From: an uncultured Porphyromonadaceae bacterium
GTDB taxonomy: Bacteria > Bacteroidota > Bacteroidia > Bacteroidales > Muribaculaceae
Direction of reading: 5' to 3'
Assembly: GCA_900547825.1 (NCBI GenBank)
Contig: URII01000003.1
Location: forward strand, 7,883 to 71,882
DNA: 64,000 bases
Numbering within the stretch: position 1 is the first letter of the stretch; each line of letters begins with the position of its first letter. Shown in pieces: positions 18,332 through 26,317 of the stretch. The notes under the pieces were generated by a model. That model was not told the DNA's origin. It was given only the letters and a program-made list of their open reading frames with translations, and searched no databases. The position numbers and the translations under genes are program-made.

Positions 18332-18973
18332 GTGGGCACATATAATAAACCTAAATCGCCACGTCGCCGTAACGGATGCGTAACCCTGCTCATAAACCTG
18401 GGAGTGATGGCACTTATAGCTTTCGCATTGGGCTGGATAGCAATGGCGTGGCTCGACGTATGGACCGGACATGGCAAGACAGAGATTGTTCCCGACGTAA
18501 AAGGAATGTCGTATGAGCAGGCCGTTGACCGCTTAGGCGAGGACGGACTTGTTGTGGAGCTAAGCGACTCGGTGTATGACTCCACAGCACGCCCCGGAGC
18601 TGTAGTGGACCAGAACCCCAAACAGGGAGCAAAGGTAAAACCGGGCCGAACCATATATTTGGTGATAAACGCTGTTTCGCCACGCATGGTGACGGTGCCG
18701 GCCCTGACCGAAATATCGGCCCGCCAGGCACGTTCCATACTTGAAGGCCTCGGAGTGAAGCAGATTGTGGAACGCAGGGTAGTTTCGGAATACAAGGACC
18801 TCGTGGTAGGTGCCTCATACAAGAACCACCGGCTTACAGCCGGTGCGCGAATCCCGGTAAATGCCGTGGTCGTGCTTGAAGTGGGCGAAGGATGGCCCGA
18901 GCTCAACGACTCCATTCCAATGGACGACAAGACCCTAAACACCGTTACCGATGAGCCCCTCGGACTTGACTGA
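18332..18973 (+). CDS. Membrane-anchored PASTA-domain protein
   Basis: A 213-residue protein with a GTG start. A basic N-terminus (NKPKSPRRRNG) and one membrane helix (about 20-42) are followed by two PASTA-like repeats, VPDVKGMSYEQAVDRL (about 53-115) and VPALTEISARQARSIL (about 122-188). PASTA domains bind muropeptides or beta-lactams in other proteins. Here there is no kinase or transpeptidase domain, so it is probably a periplasmic peptidoglycan sensor or scaffold (inference). The 3' end overlaps the RluD-type gene by 23 bases, suggesting coupled translation. Confidence 0.88.
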   Translation: MGTYNKPKSPRRRNGCVTLLINLGVMALIAFALGWIAMAWLDVWTGHGKTEIVPDVKGMSYEQAVDRLGEDGLVVELSDSVYDSTARPGAVVDQNPKQGAKVKPGRTIYLVINAVSPRMVTVPALTEISARQARSILEGLGVKQIVERRVVSEYKDLVVGASYKNHRLTAGARIPVNAVVVLEVGEGWPELNDSIPMDDKTLNTVTDEPLGLD

Positions 18974-20045
18974 CACCTCCCTGCGCATAATCGTACCGGA
19001 GGGCTACCGTGCCGACGAGCCGGATGACGAAGAGAATCCCGACGGCCTCTACGAGCACTTCCGGTTCGTAGCCGACAAAGGCCAGCAACTGCTCAGAGTG
19101 GATAAATTTCTGGTAGCACGATTGGAAAGGTCCTCGCGCAACCGCGTGCAGCAGGCTGCCGACGCAGGGTGCATCCTCGTTAACGGCAAGCCTGTGAAAA
19201 GCAACTACCGTGTAAAGCCACTGGACGTGGTGAGCGTGGTGATGGACCGCCCGCGTTATGAATTCGAGATAATAGCCGAGGATATCCCGCTTGACATAGT
19301 ATATGAGGATGCACATGTGCTTGTGGTCAACAAACCCGCAGGCCTTGTAGTGCATCCCGGCCACGGAAACTATTCGGGCACTCTGGTAAATGCCCTCGCA
19401 TGGCACTTCAAGGACAACCCCGACTATGATGTGACCGATCCGCGTTTAGGCCTTGTGCACCGCATCGACAAGGACACATCAGGACTGCTTGTAGTGGCCA
19501 AGACCCCTGACGCAAAAACCGATCTCGGACGGCAGTTCTTCAACAAAACCACCCGGCGCGAATATGTCGCCGTCACATGGGGTATTCCCGATCCTCCATC
19601 CGGGACAGTGGAAGGCAACATCGGACGCAACCCGAAGGACCGGTTGCAGATGGCCGTGTTTCCGGACGGCAGCGAGGGGAAACATGCCGTGACCCACTAT
19701 GAAACCATTGAAGCACTCGGACATGTGGCCGTGGTGAGGTGCAGGCTCGAGACAGGACGAACCCATCAGATCCGCGTACACATGCGCCACATAGGGCACC
19801 CGCTGTTCAACGACGCCCGCTATGGGGGCGACAAAGTGCTCCGCGGCATACGCAGCGCAACCTACAACCGGTTCATCGACCATTGCCTCGAGACATGCCC
19901 GCGGCAGGCACTGCATGCCCGAACCCTCGGCTTCCGGCACCCCGCCACAGGCGAGGAAATGGACTTTTCGGCACCTCTGCCCGAGGATATGGCAGCATTG
20001 ATAAACCGTTGGCGTAAATATACCGGTGGTAATTCCGGAGAATGA
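18951..20045 (+). CDS. rluD: RluA/RluD-family 23S rRNA pseudouridine synthase
   Basis: A 364-residue enzyme. It has an N-terminal S4 RNA-binding domain (about 45-115: LLRVDKFLVARL, CILVNGKPV) and a catalytic domain with the Asp-containing HRIDKDTSGLLVVAKT near residue 168. The ETGRTHQIRVHMRHIGHP segment follows. RluD modifies helix 69 of 23S rRNA; the exact uridine cannot be read from sequence, so RluD rather than another RluA-type synthase is a likely assignment. It overlaps the PASTA gene and is followed after 22 bases by the acyltransferase gene. Confidence 0.9.
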   Translation: MSPSDLTDTSLRIIVPEGYRADEPDDEENPDGLYEHFRFVADKGQQLLRVDKFLVARLERSSRNRVQQAADAGCILVNGKPVKSNYRVKPLDVVSVVMDRPRYEFEIIAEDIPLDIVYEDAHVLVVNKPAGLVVHPGHGNYSGTLVNALAWHFKDNPDYDVTDPRLGLVHRIDKDTSGLLVVAKTPDAKTDLGRQFFNKTTRREYVAVTWGIPDPPSGTVEGNIGRNPKDRLQMAVFPDGSEGKHAVTHYETIEALGHVAVVRCRLETGRTHQIRVHMRHIGHPLFNDARYGGDKVLRGIRSATYNRFIDHCLETCPRQALHARTLGFRHPATGEEMDFSAPLPEDMAALINRWRKYTGGNSGE

Positions 20046-20067
20046 CCTTTTGTAGACAAACTGAGAT

Positions 20068-21069
20068 ATGCGTCGGTCAGAGTTCGAATTACTGCGCATC
20101 GTAAGCATGCTCATGGTTCTCGGAGTGCATTTCGACGGAGCCGCGCTCGACCTGCCGGCACCGGGCGGGTGGGCTGAATTCGGCATTCCGCGTGACATAT
20201 GGCGCACCTTCTTTGAGGCATTCACAATCATAGGGGTAAACTGCTTCACTATGATATCCGGCTATTTCGGCATACGGCTGAGTGCTAAAGGAGTGTTCAA
20301 CTTTCTGTTTCAGGCATTTTTCTTCTCCGTAGGGCTGTATGTTCTTGCTGTCATCACGGGGTATGCCCACTTTGACCTGCGGCAACTTGCCGACGCGGCG
20401 TGCATACTTACCCGCAACGACCTGTGGTATGTACCAGCATATTTCCTTCTTATGCTTGCCTCCCCCTGGCTGAATGCAGGGGCTGAAACCATGAGTCAAA
20501 AGCGGTTTGCCACAGTGCTTGCAGCCATCATGGCGTTCACATTCTGGGGTGGATGGTGGAGAGGAATGCCGTTCAATGCCACCGGGTATACCCCCATACA
20601 GCTCATGACGGTATATCTCATAGCACGTTACATACGCCTCCACAACCCATTCAGTCGATACAGCCCTAAGAAAATAAGGATTTATGCCACAGCCATCTAT
20701 CTGCTTTCCACCACAGGGATAATAATTGCCGCCACACGCATGGATTTCACACATGTCTATGCCTACAACTCGCCATTGGTAATAATGGCCACAATAAGTT
20801 TCTTCTATATTTTCACCACATTCCGGTTCAGCTCCCGGACCATAAATTTCATAGCTTCGTCAGCTTTCGCAGCTTATCTTATCCATAAGAATCCTCTGAT
20901 ATGGGGCGGGATTCTCAAGCCGTTCATGGCCGAAGCCTGGAAGTCGCTTGACCTCGGCATGTTCACACTATTGTATTTTGCTGCAATTATTATAGTATAT
21001 GCAATATGTATGGCCGCTGATGCTGTAAGAAAATTCATTTACGGGCTAATCATCAAACCCATACATTAA
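20068..21069 (+). CDS. Acyltransferase 3 (OafA/NodX-type) family membrane protein
   Basis: A 333-residue, highly hydrophobic protein with about ten helices. The N-terminus FELLRIVSMLMVLGVHFDG carries the Arg and His expected in the first helix of acyltransferase-3 proteins. Later segments (NDLWYVPAYFLLMLASPWLN; AYLIHKNPLIWG) also match the family. These enzymes O-acetylate surface sugars or peptidoglycan from the cytoplasmic face. No linked glycan cluster shows the target. It lies 22 bases after the pseudouridine synthase gene and ends 114 bases before the next gene. Confidence 0.85.
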   Translation: MRRSEFELLRIVSMLMVLGVHFDGAALDLPAPGGWAEFGIPRDIWRTFFEAFTIIGVNCFTMISGYFGIRLSAKGVFNFLFQAFFFSVGLYVLAVITGYAHFDLRQLADAACILTRNDLWYVPAYFLLMLASPWLNAGAETMSQKRFATVLAAIMAFTFWGGWWRGMPFNATGYTPIQLMTVYLIARYIRLHNPFSRYSPKKIRIYATAIYLLSTTGIIIAATRMDFTHVYAYNSPLVIMATISFFYIFTTFRFSSRTINFIASSAFAAYLIHKNPLIWGGILKPFMAEAWKSLDLGMFTLLYFAAIIIVYAICMAADAVRKFIYGLIIKPIH

Positions 21070-21118
21070 TTTTATCGAATTTTCAGAATTATTGATATAA
21101 AAATATCCGTGATTTTTG

Positions 21119-21126
21119 TAACTTTG
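21119..21126 (+). promoter_or_regulatory. -7 element of the PlsC-like gene
   Basis: TAACTTTG, 57 bases before the ATG at 21184. A TTG at 21092-21094 is a possible but over-spaced -33 element. Confidence 0.5.
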
Positions 21127-21183
21127 TGAACTTTAACGAACTTAGGGGGAGTTTCAATTCCCCATCCACATATATCAAAGTCT

Positions 21184-22356
21184 ATGACAACGACCTCCCA
21201 CGCAGCTCAGTTTGAAGACATTGCGCCATATGACAACTCCCAGTTCCGCCAGAAAATGGCTGAGCTCGTAGAAGAACCGGGATTGGAACACGCCGTCAAA
21301 TATGTGATGCCCGATGTCGACTATCCGGAATTTGTAAAGCAACTGCTCTCAATACCCGACAAAGAAACATTCCAGACCAAGGTCATGGCGCCGTTTTTGG
21401 AACTGCTCGCGCATAAGACCTCTACAGGAATCTCAGCAAACGGACTTGACAATATAGCCAACGGAACTTCCTATACATTTATAACCAACCACCGCGACAT
21501 AGTGCTGGATGCATCGTTTCTCAACCTTTGCTTCCTGCGCAACAGCATGCCCACATCGGAAGTGGCCATAGGATCCAACCTGCTGATATACGACTGGATC
21601 ACCGATTTGGTAAAACTCAACAAAAGTTTTATTGTGAAGCGCAATCTGCGTGTGACCCAGGCATTGGAGGCCGCCAACCAGCTGTCGGCCTATATCCACT
21701 ACACTATCAATACCAAACATGAAAGCGTGTGGATAGCACAGCGTGAGGGCCGTGCCAAGGATTCAAACGACATGACTCAGGAAAGCCTTGTAAAAATGCT
21801 TGCTCTTGCAGGGGAAGGATCTATAGTGGACCACCTCTGTGAAATAAACCTGATGCCGGTATCCATATCCTATGAGTATGATCCGAACGACTACCTGAAA
21901 GCACGCGAGTTCCTGCTCAAGAAACTGAATCCCAAGTTCAAGAAGTCACAACGTGACGACCTGTTCAGCATGGAGACAGGTTTATTACAGCCCAAAGGCC
22001 GTATCCATTTCGAGCTTGCGCCCTGCATAAACCCGGAACTGAGAGCCATTCCGGCCAATGCCGACAAAGCGGAAGTGCTTCATAACGTATGCCGGATCAT
22101 CAATGGCGCCATACACAGCGGCTACATGATTTATCCTATAAATTATTATGCAGCCGACAAACTCGGCGATACCGATGCATTCTCATCCCATTACACTCCG
22201 GAAGAAGCTGCCGAATACGAACACTATTTCCAAAAACAGCTTGACAAAGTCACCGACGAGGTCGCATTTGATCCGGACAACCGCCGTTACATGCTTGAAA
22301 TGATGTTCCGCATGTATGCCAATCCATTGCTCAATAAACTTGCGGCACAGAACTAA
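21184..22356 (+). CDS. PlsC-like (LPLAT superfamily) phospholipid acyltransferase
   Basis: A 390-residue protein related to 1-acylglycerol-3-phosphate acyltransferases. The acceptor motif is read as TNHRDIVLDAS near residue 100. His and the likely catalytic Asp are then separated by five residues, where the classic motif is HX4D, unless the nearer Asp is used. Later motifs include VWIAQREGRAKDSND (the EGxR-like phosphate site) and LMPVSISYEYDPND. It is longer than PlsC of E. coli (245 residues). It probably esterifies a glycerol- or sphingo-phosphate head group. The substrate is inferred only. Confidence 0.78.
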   Translation: MTTTSHAAQFEDIAPYDNSQFRQKMAELVEEPGLEHAVKYVMPDVDYPEFVKQLLSIPDKETFQTKVMAPFLELLAHKTSTGISANGLDNIANGTSYTFITNHRDIVLDASFLNLCFLRNSMPTSEVAIGSNLLIYDWITDLVKLNKSFIVKRNLRVTQALEAANQLSAYIHYTINTKHESVWIAQREGRAKDSNDMTQESLVKMLALAGEGSIVDHLCEINLMPVSISYEYDPNDYLKAREFLLKKLNPKFKKSQRDDLFSMETGLLQPKGRIHFELAPCINPELRAIPANADKAEVLHNVCRIINGAIHSGYMIYPINYYAADKLGDTDAFSSHYTPEEAAEYEHYFQKQLDKVTDEVAFDPDNRRYMLEMMFRMYANPLLNKLAAQN

Positions 22357-22401
22357 AAAGTATAGAGCACCCTCTCCGTCACACCCACCGACATAGATCT
22401 G

Positions 22402-23592
22402 ATGCGACTTCCCATACTGCTGTTTCTGGTATTCCTGACTGTAAATCTGCTTGTAGATATTTATCTGTGGCGGCGCATAAAGAAGTCAGGACACATACGG
22501 GGTGCCCGGGCATATGCCTGGAGCACAGCGGTTATGGTGTGTTACGCCGCTGTGATAGCAGCTTTCCCAAAACGCGGAGGCGACAACGGGGTCCTTCTCA
22601 CCGTGATGTGGCTGCTGTTCGGCTATCTCAGCATATATCTGCCCAAATATGTCATAACTATATTCTGCCTCATATCATCCTTGCCTCAACTGTTCGGCCG
22701 CAGATCCCTGAAATGGATAGCCGTGACGGGGTATGTGGCGGGGGGCTTATTGTTTGTCGGGATGTGGTGGGGCGCACTCATAAACCGGTTCAACATCAAT
22801 GTCAACGAAGTCACCGTTGATATAAACGGACTGCCGGAGTCATTCGACGGATTCAGGATAGCCCAGATATCCGACCTGCATGTGGGAACATTCGGAAACG
22901 ACACAGCTTTTGTAAGTACCATCGTTGATAAAATAAACTCCCTGAAACCGGATCTCATAGTGTTTACCGGCGATATCGTGAACCGCCACACCGACGAGCT
23001 CATTCCGTTTGTAATGCCGTTGAGCCGCCTGACATCGCCCAACGGTGTGATATCCATACTCGGCAATCATGACTATGGCGACTATCACGACTGGCCCGAC
23101 GCCGCATCACGCGACAAAAACAATGCAAATCTGGCATATCTTCAGAACGAAATGCACTGGACACTGCTCAAAGACTCATTCATTACTCTGCATAAAGGAA
23201 ACGATTCCATAGTGGTCATAGGCGTGGAAAACGTGGGGGACAAGCCGTTTCCCGTCTACGGATCACTCGCAAGGGCTTACCCTGCTACTTCCGACTCAGT
23301 TCCGAAAATCCTGTTAAGCCACAACCCGGCACATTGGACTGACGAAATAGCAGATAACCCACGCCACAACATAGCGCTTACACTCGCCGGCCACACCCAC
23401 GCCATGCAGATAGAGCTGGGGGGAATATCCCCGGCCGCGCTACGTTACAGGACATGGGGCGGAATGTATGCAGATTCTGACTCAACACATTTATTATATG
23501 TAAACATAGGCGCCGGCACAGTAGGTTTTCCGGCCCGCATAGGCGCCACACCAGAAATAGCACTCTTTACTCTAAGGCCAGCACGCCGATAA
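22402..23592 (+). CDS. Membrane-anchored calcineurin-like metallophosphoesterase
   Basis: A 396-residue protein with about four N-terminal helices (residues 1-135) and a soluble phosphoesterase domain. The metal ligands are ISDLHVGTF (near 155), TGDIVNRH (near 192), LGNHDYGDY (near 220) and LAGHTHAMQ (near 330). This layout matches YkuE/YaeI-like phosphodiesterases. The topology would place the domain outside the cytoplasm if the N-terminus is inside. The substrate is unknown; UDP-diacylglucosamine hydrolysis is possible but LpxH already exists at 11.9 kb. It starts 45 bases after the acyltransferase gene. Confidence 0.85.
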   Translation: MRLPILLFLVFLTVNLLVDIYLWRRIKKSGHIRGARAYAWSTAVMVCYAAVIAAFPKRGGDNGVLLTVMWLLFGYLSIYLPKYVITIFCLISSLPQLFGRRSLKWIAVTGYVAGGLLFVGMWWGALINRFNINVNEVTVDINGLPESFDGFRIAQISDLHVGTFGNDTAFVSTIVDKINSLKPDLIVFTGDIVNRHTDELIPFVMPLSRLTSPNGVISILGNHDYGDYHDWPDAASRDKNNANLAYLQNEMHWTLLKDSFITLHKGNDSIVVIGVENVGDKPFPVYGSLARAYPATSDSVPKILLSHNPAHWTDEIADNPRHNIALTLAGHTHAMQIELGGISPAALRYRTWGGMYADSDSTHLLYVNIGAGTVGFPARIGATPEIALFTLRPARR

Positions 23593-23603
23593 ACATCTGA
23601 TAC

Positions 23604-25751
23604 ATGGTAAATCAACACTCATTGATTATAAGCAAAGAGCTTAATATCATGCGTAAAAACGTCTCAGCGACAATACGTCTGCTTGATGACGGGGCTACAG
23701 TGCCATTTATTGCCCGCTACCGCAAGGAAGCCACAGGTTCACTCGACGAAGTGACGATACACAACATCCTCATGCGCCATCAGGCATTGACGGAGCTATT
23801 CAAACGGCGCGAGTTCATAATAAAGGCCATCAAAGAGCAGAAAGCTCTTACTCCGGAGCTACAGCAACGCATTGAGGAATGCATAGATCCGGCTGTACTC
23901 CAGGACATATACATGCCTTTCAAGCCCCGCAGGCGCACCCGTGCGGAGGCTGCCCGGGAAAAAGGACTTGAACCGCTGGCAAAAATCATAATGGCCCAGA
24001 ATGCCGATGATCTGGACCGGTGCGCGAAAAAGTTCTTATCCGGACAAGATAACGGGGCCGAAACAATAGATGAAGCCCTTGGCGGCGCGTCGGACATAAT
24101 AGCCGAATGGGTAAGCGAAAGTGAAAAAGCCCGCGCGATAGTAAGGGCCCGCTATGCCCGCAGCGCCACCATAACAGCTAAAGTAATCGCCGGTAAAGAG
24201 GACGAAGGACGCACATATCAGAACTATTTCGACTACTCGGAACCATTACGCCTTTGCTCATCACACAGATACCTCGCCCTACGACGTGGTGAATCGGAAG
24301 GATTTCTGAAAATAAGCATCAACATCGACGACGAGGAAATGACCGGACGCCTGTGCCGCATGTTTGTGAAACAGGGTGCATCCGAAGCTTCAGCCGAGTT
24401 TGTGCGCAATGCCGTCAAGGACGGCTACCGACGCCTTCTGCGGCCATCCATCGAAAACGAAGTGGCCGCCACAGTCAAGGACAAGAGCGACAACGCAGCC
24501 ATAGCCATTTTTGCCGACAACGTACGCCAGTTGCTTATGGCACCCCCGTTAGGGCGTAAACGAGTACTTGCCATTGATCCCGGATTCCGTACAGGCTGCA
24601 AGGTAGTGGCATTGGACGAACAAGGCAACCTGCTGGCCCACGAAGTGATATATCCATGTGCGCCGCACAACGATTTCTATACGGCCACCGACATAGTGTG
24701 CGGAATGGTCGACCGTTTCCGCATCGATGTGATAGCAGTGGGCAACGGCACCGCAGGACGTGAGACCGAAAACTTTCTTTCCTCGCTGCGCTATCCCCGA
24801 CAAGTGTCTATAGTTATGGTCAGCGAACAGGGTGCAAGCATCTATTCCGCCTCGGAAACGGCAAGGCGCGAATTTCCCGACGAGGACGTCACAGTACGCG
24901 GAGCCGTATCAATCGGGCGCCGCCTTATCGACCCTTTGGCCGAACTCGTAAAGATCGACCCGCAGTCGATAGGGGTCGGTCAATATCAGCATGACGTCAA
25001 CCAGACAAAACTGCATGAAGCACTTGACTTCACAGTGGAGAGCTGCGTGAATTCAGTGGGAGTGAACCTCAACACCGCTTCACGCGAACTTCTGGGATAT
25101 GTGTCGGGCATAGGACAGCAACTTGCCGCCAACATTGTGGCATATAGGGCCGAACATGGCGATTTCACCGACAGGCGCCAGCTCATGGACGTGCCGCGCA
25201 TGGGCGAAAAATCATTCCAGCAATGTGCGGGATTTCTCCGTATTCCCGGAGCGTCCAATCCGCTTGATGCAACAGGCGTGCATCCCGAACGTTACGAACT
25301 TGTGGAGCGTATGGCCGCCGACGCCGGAGTAACCACCGCTAAGCTCATCGGATCACGCAACACCTTGCACAGCATCGATATTGACATGTATGCCACAAAG
25401 GAGGCCGGCCTCCCCACCCTGCGCGACATAATCACCGAACTGGAAAAACCGGGACGCGACCCGCGCGGAGAAGTTGAGGAAACGGTATATGACGAAGGTG
25501 TACGCACCATAGCCGACCTGCATATCGGACAGATCCTTACAGGCAAAGTCAACAACATAACAGGTTTCGGCGCTTTCGTGGATCTTGGTCTTAAAGAAAA
25601 CGGACTGATACACATATCGCAGCTTTCCGACAATTTCATATCCTCACCGTCGGAAGTGGTGAGAGTGGGCCAGACTGTAAAAGTCAAGATAATGGATGTA
25701 GACACGGCCCGCGGCCGTATCACCCTAACACTGAAAGGAGTGCCGCAATAA
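23604..25751 (+). CDS. tex: Tex-family RNA-binding transcription accessory protein
   Basis: A 715-residue protein with the full Tex layout. The N-terminal helical region shows VPFIARYRKEATGSLDE near residue 33. A YqgF-like nuclease fold begins VLAIDPGFRTGCKV near 322. Helix-hairpin-helix motifs (VNLNTASRELLGYVSGIG, near 487) follow, and a C-terminal S1 RNA-binding domain spans about 640-715 (GKVNNITGFGAFVDLG). Tex is a cytoplasmic factor connected with transcription and RNA handling. It lies 11 bases after the phosphoesterase gene and is followed after 11 bases by the folK-like gene, so the run looks like one transcript. Confidence 0.96.
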   Translation: MVNQHSLIISKELNIMRKNVSATIRLLDDGATVPFIARYRKEATGSLDEVTIHNILMRHQALTELFKRREFIIKAIKEQKALTPELQQRIEECIDPAVLQDIYMPFKPRRRTRAEAAREKGLEPLAKIIMAQNADDLDRCAKKFLSGQDNGAETIDEALGGASDIIAEWVSESEKARAIVRARYARSATITAKVIAGKEDEGRTYQNYFDYSEPLRLCSSHRYLALRRGESEGFLKISINIDDEEMTGRLCRMFVKQGASEASAEFVRNAVKDGYRRLLRPSIENEVAATVKDKSDNAAIAIFADNVRQLLMAPPLGRKRVLAIDPGFRTGCKVVALDEQGNLLAHEVIYPCAPHNDFYTATDIVCGMVDRFRIDVIAVGNGTAGRETENFLSSLRYPRQVSIVMVSEQGASIYSASETARREFPDEDVTVRGAVSIGRRLIDPLAELVKIDPQSIGVGQYQHDVNQTKLHEALDFTVESCVNSVGVNLNTASRELLGYVSGIGQQLAANIVAYRAEHGDFTDRRQLMDVPRMGEKSFQQCAGFLRIPGASNPLDATGVHPERYELVERMAADAGVTTAKLIGSRNTLHSIDIDMYATKEAGLPTLRDIITELEKPGRDPRGEVEETVYDEGVRTIADLHIGQILTGKVNNITGFGAFVDLGLKENGLIHISQLSDNFISSPSEVVRVGQTVKVKIMDVDTARGRITLTLKGVPQ

Positions 25752-25762
25752 TTTAAAGAATC

Positions 25763-26161
25763 ATGGAAAATTCCGGGATCAGCGTTGAAGCCGTAATAGC
25801 CTTAGGATCCAATCACGGAGACAGATACGGCAATATAGCTTTGGCCGCTGAATATCTGGCATCGGAGCTAAAAGAGTTCAGCTGCTCTGAAATATATGAG
25901 ACTCCGGCTCTCAACGGCATTGACAACCCATATCTAAACGCTGTGGCATGCGGCACCACAACATTGCCATACGAGGCTCTGAATTCTCTGTTAAAGAATT
26001 GGGAGACTGCCCACGGCCGCACATCCGAGGCCAGGATGCGCCATGAAGTGACAATAGATCTCGACGTGGTGATGTATGGCGGAGCGGTAATACGTCCGGC
26101 CGACGCAGCAAGAGACTATTTCACCCGCGGCTACAGCATGATAGACCACCCTGCCGAATAG
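25763..26161 (+). CDS. Short, divergent FolK-like pyrophosphokinase
   Basis: A 132-residue protein aligned with 6-hydroxymethyl-7,8-dihydropterin pyrophosphokinase (E. coli FolK has 159). The N-terminal ALGSNHGDRYGNI, the NPYLNAV segment and the two metal-binding aspartates in TIDLDVVMYG are present, as is the later RGYSMI. By hand alignment, Arg92, Arg88 and Trp89 of the E. coli enzyme become Val, Met and Arg, and about 30 C-terminal residues are missing. It could be a reduced but active FolK, or a paralog with another job. It follows tex and precedes the topA promoter. Confidence 0.72.
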   Translation: MENSGISVEAVIALGSNHGDRYGNIALAAEYLASELKEFSCSEIYETPALNGIDNPYLNAVACGTTTLPYEALNSLLKNWETAHGRTSEARMRHEVTIDLDVVMYGGAVIRPADAARDYFTRGYSMIDHPAE

Positions 26162-26205
26162 TCCGGTCAGTGCGAAAATATCCATTGCCCGACTACTATT
26201 GAGGC

Positions 26206-26251
26206 CCCGCAATATCAGGTCAATATTGAATAAATGTGAAAACATTGCGGG
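26206..26251 (+). other. Inverted repeat overlapping the topA promoter
   Basis: CCCGCAAT (26206-26213) pairs with ATTGCGGG (26244-26251). A smaller nested hairpin (CAATAT/ATATTG) lies between the arms. The right arm covers the TTG -33 element of topA, so the structure could end folK transcription or serve as an operator. Confidence 0.4.
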
Positions 26252-26277
26252 TATTAGGATTTCTTTTTCTAATTTTG
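26245..26277 (+). promoter_or_regulatory. Promoter of topA
   Basis: TTG (26245-26247), 22 bases, then TAATTTTG (26270-26277), 40 bases before the ATG at 26318. Confidence 0.55.
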
Positions 26278-26317
26278 TCCCCAGTTTTCGAAAACCATCT
26301 AATTGTGTTGATTTATC

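Noticed and set aside
19479..20249. 256-codon minus-strand frame opposite the RluD-type gene
   Set aside because: No recognisable domain, and it spans two well-supported plus-strand genes.
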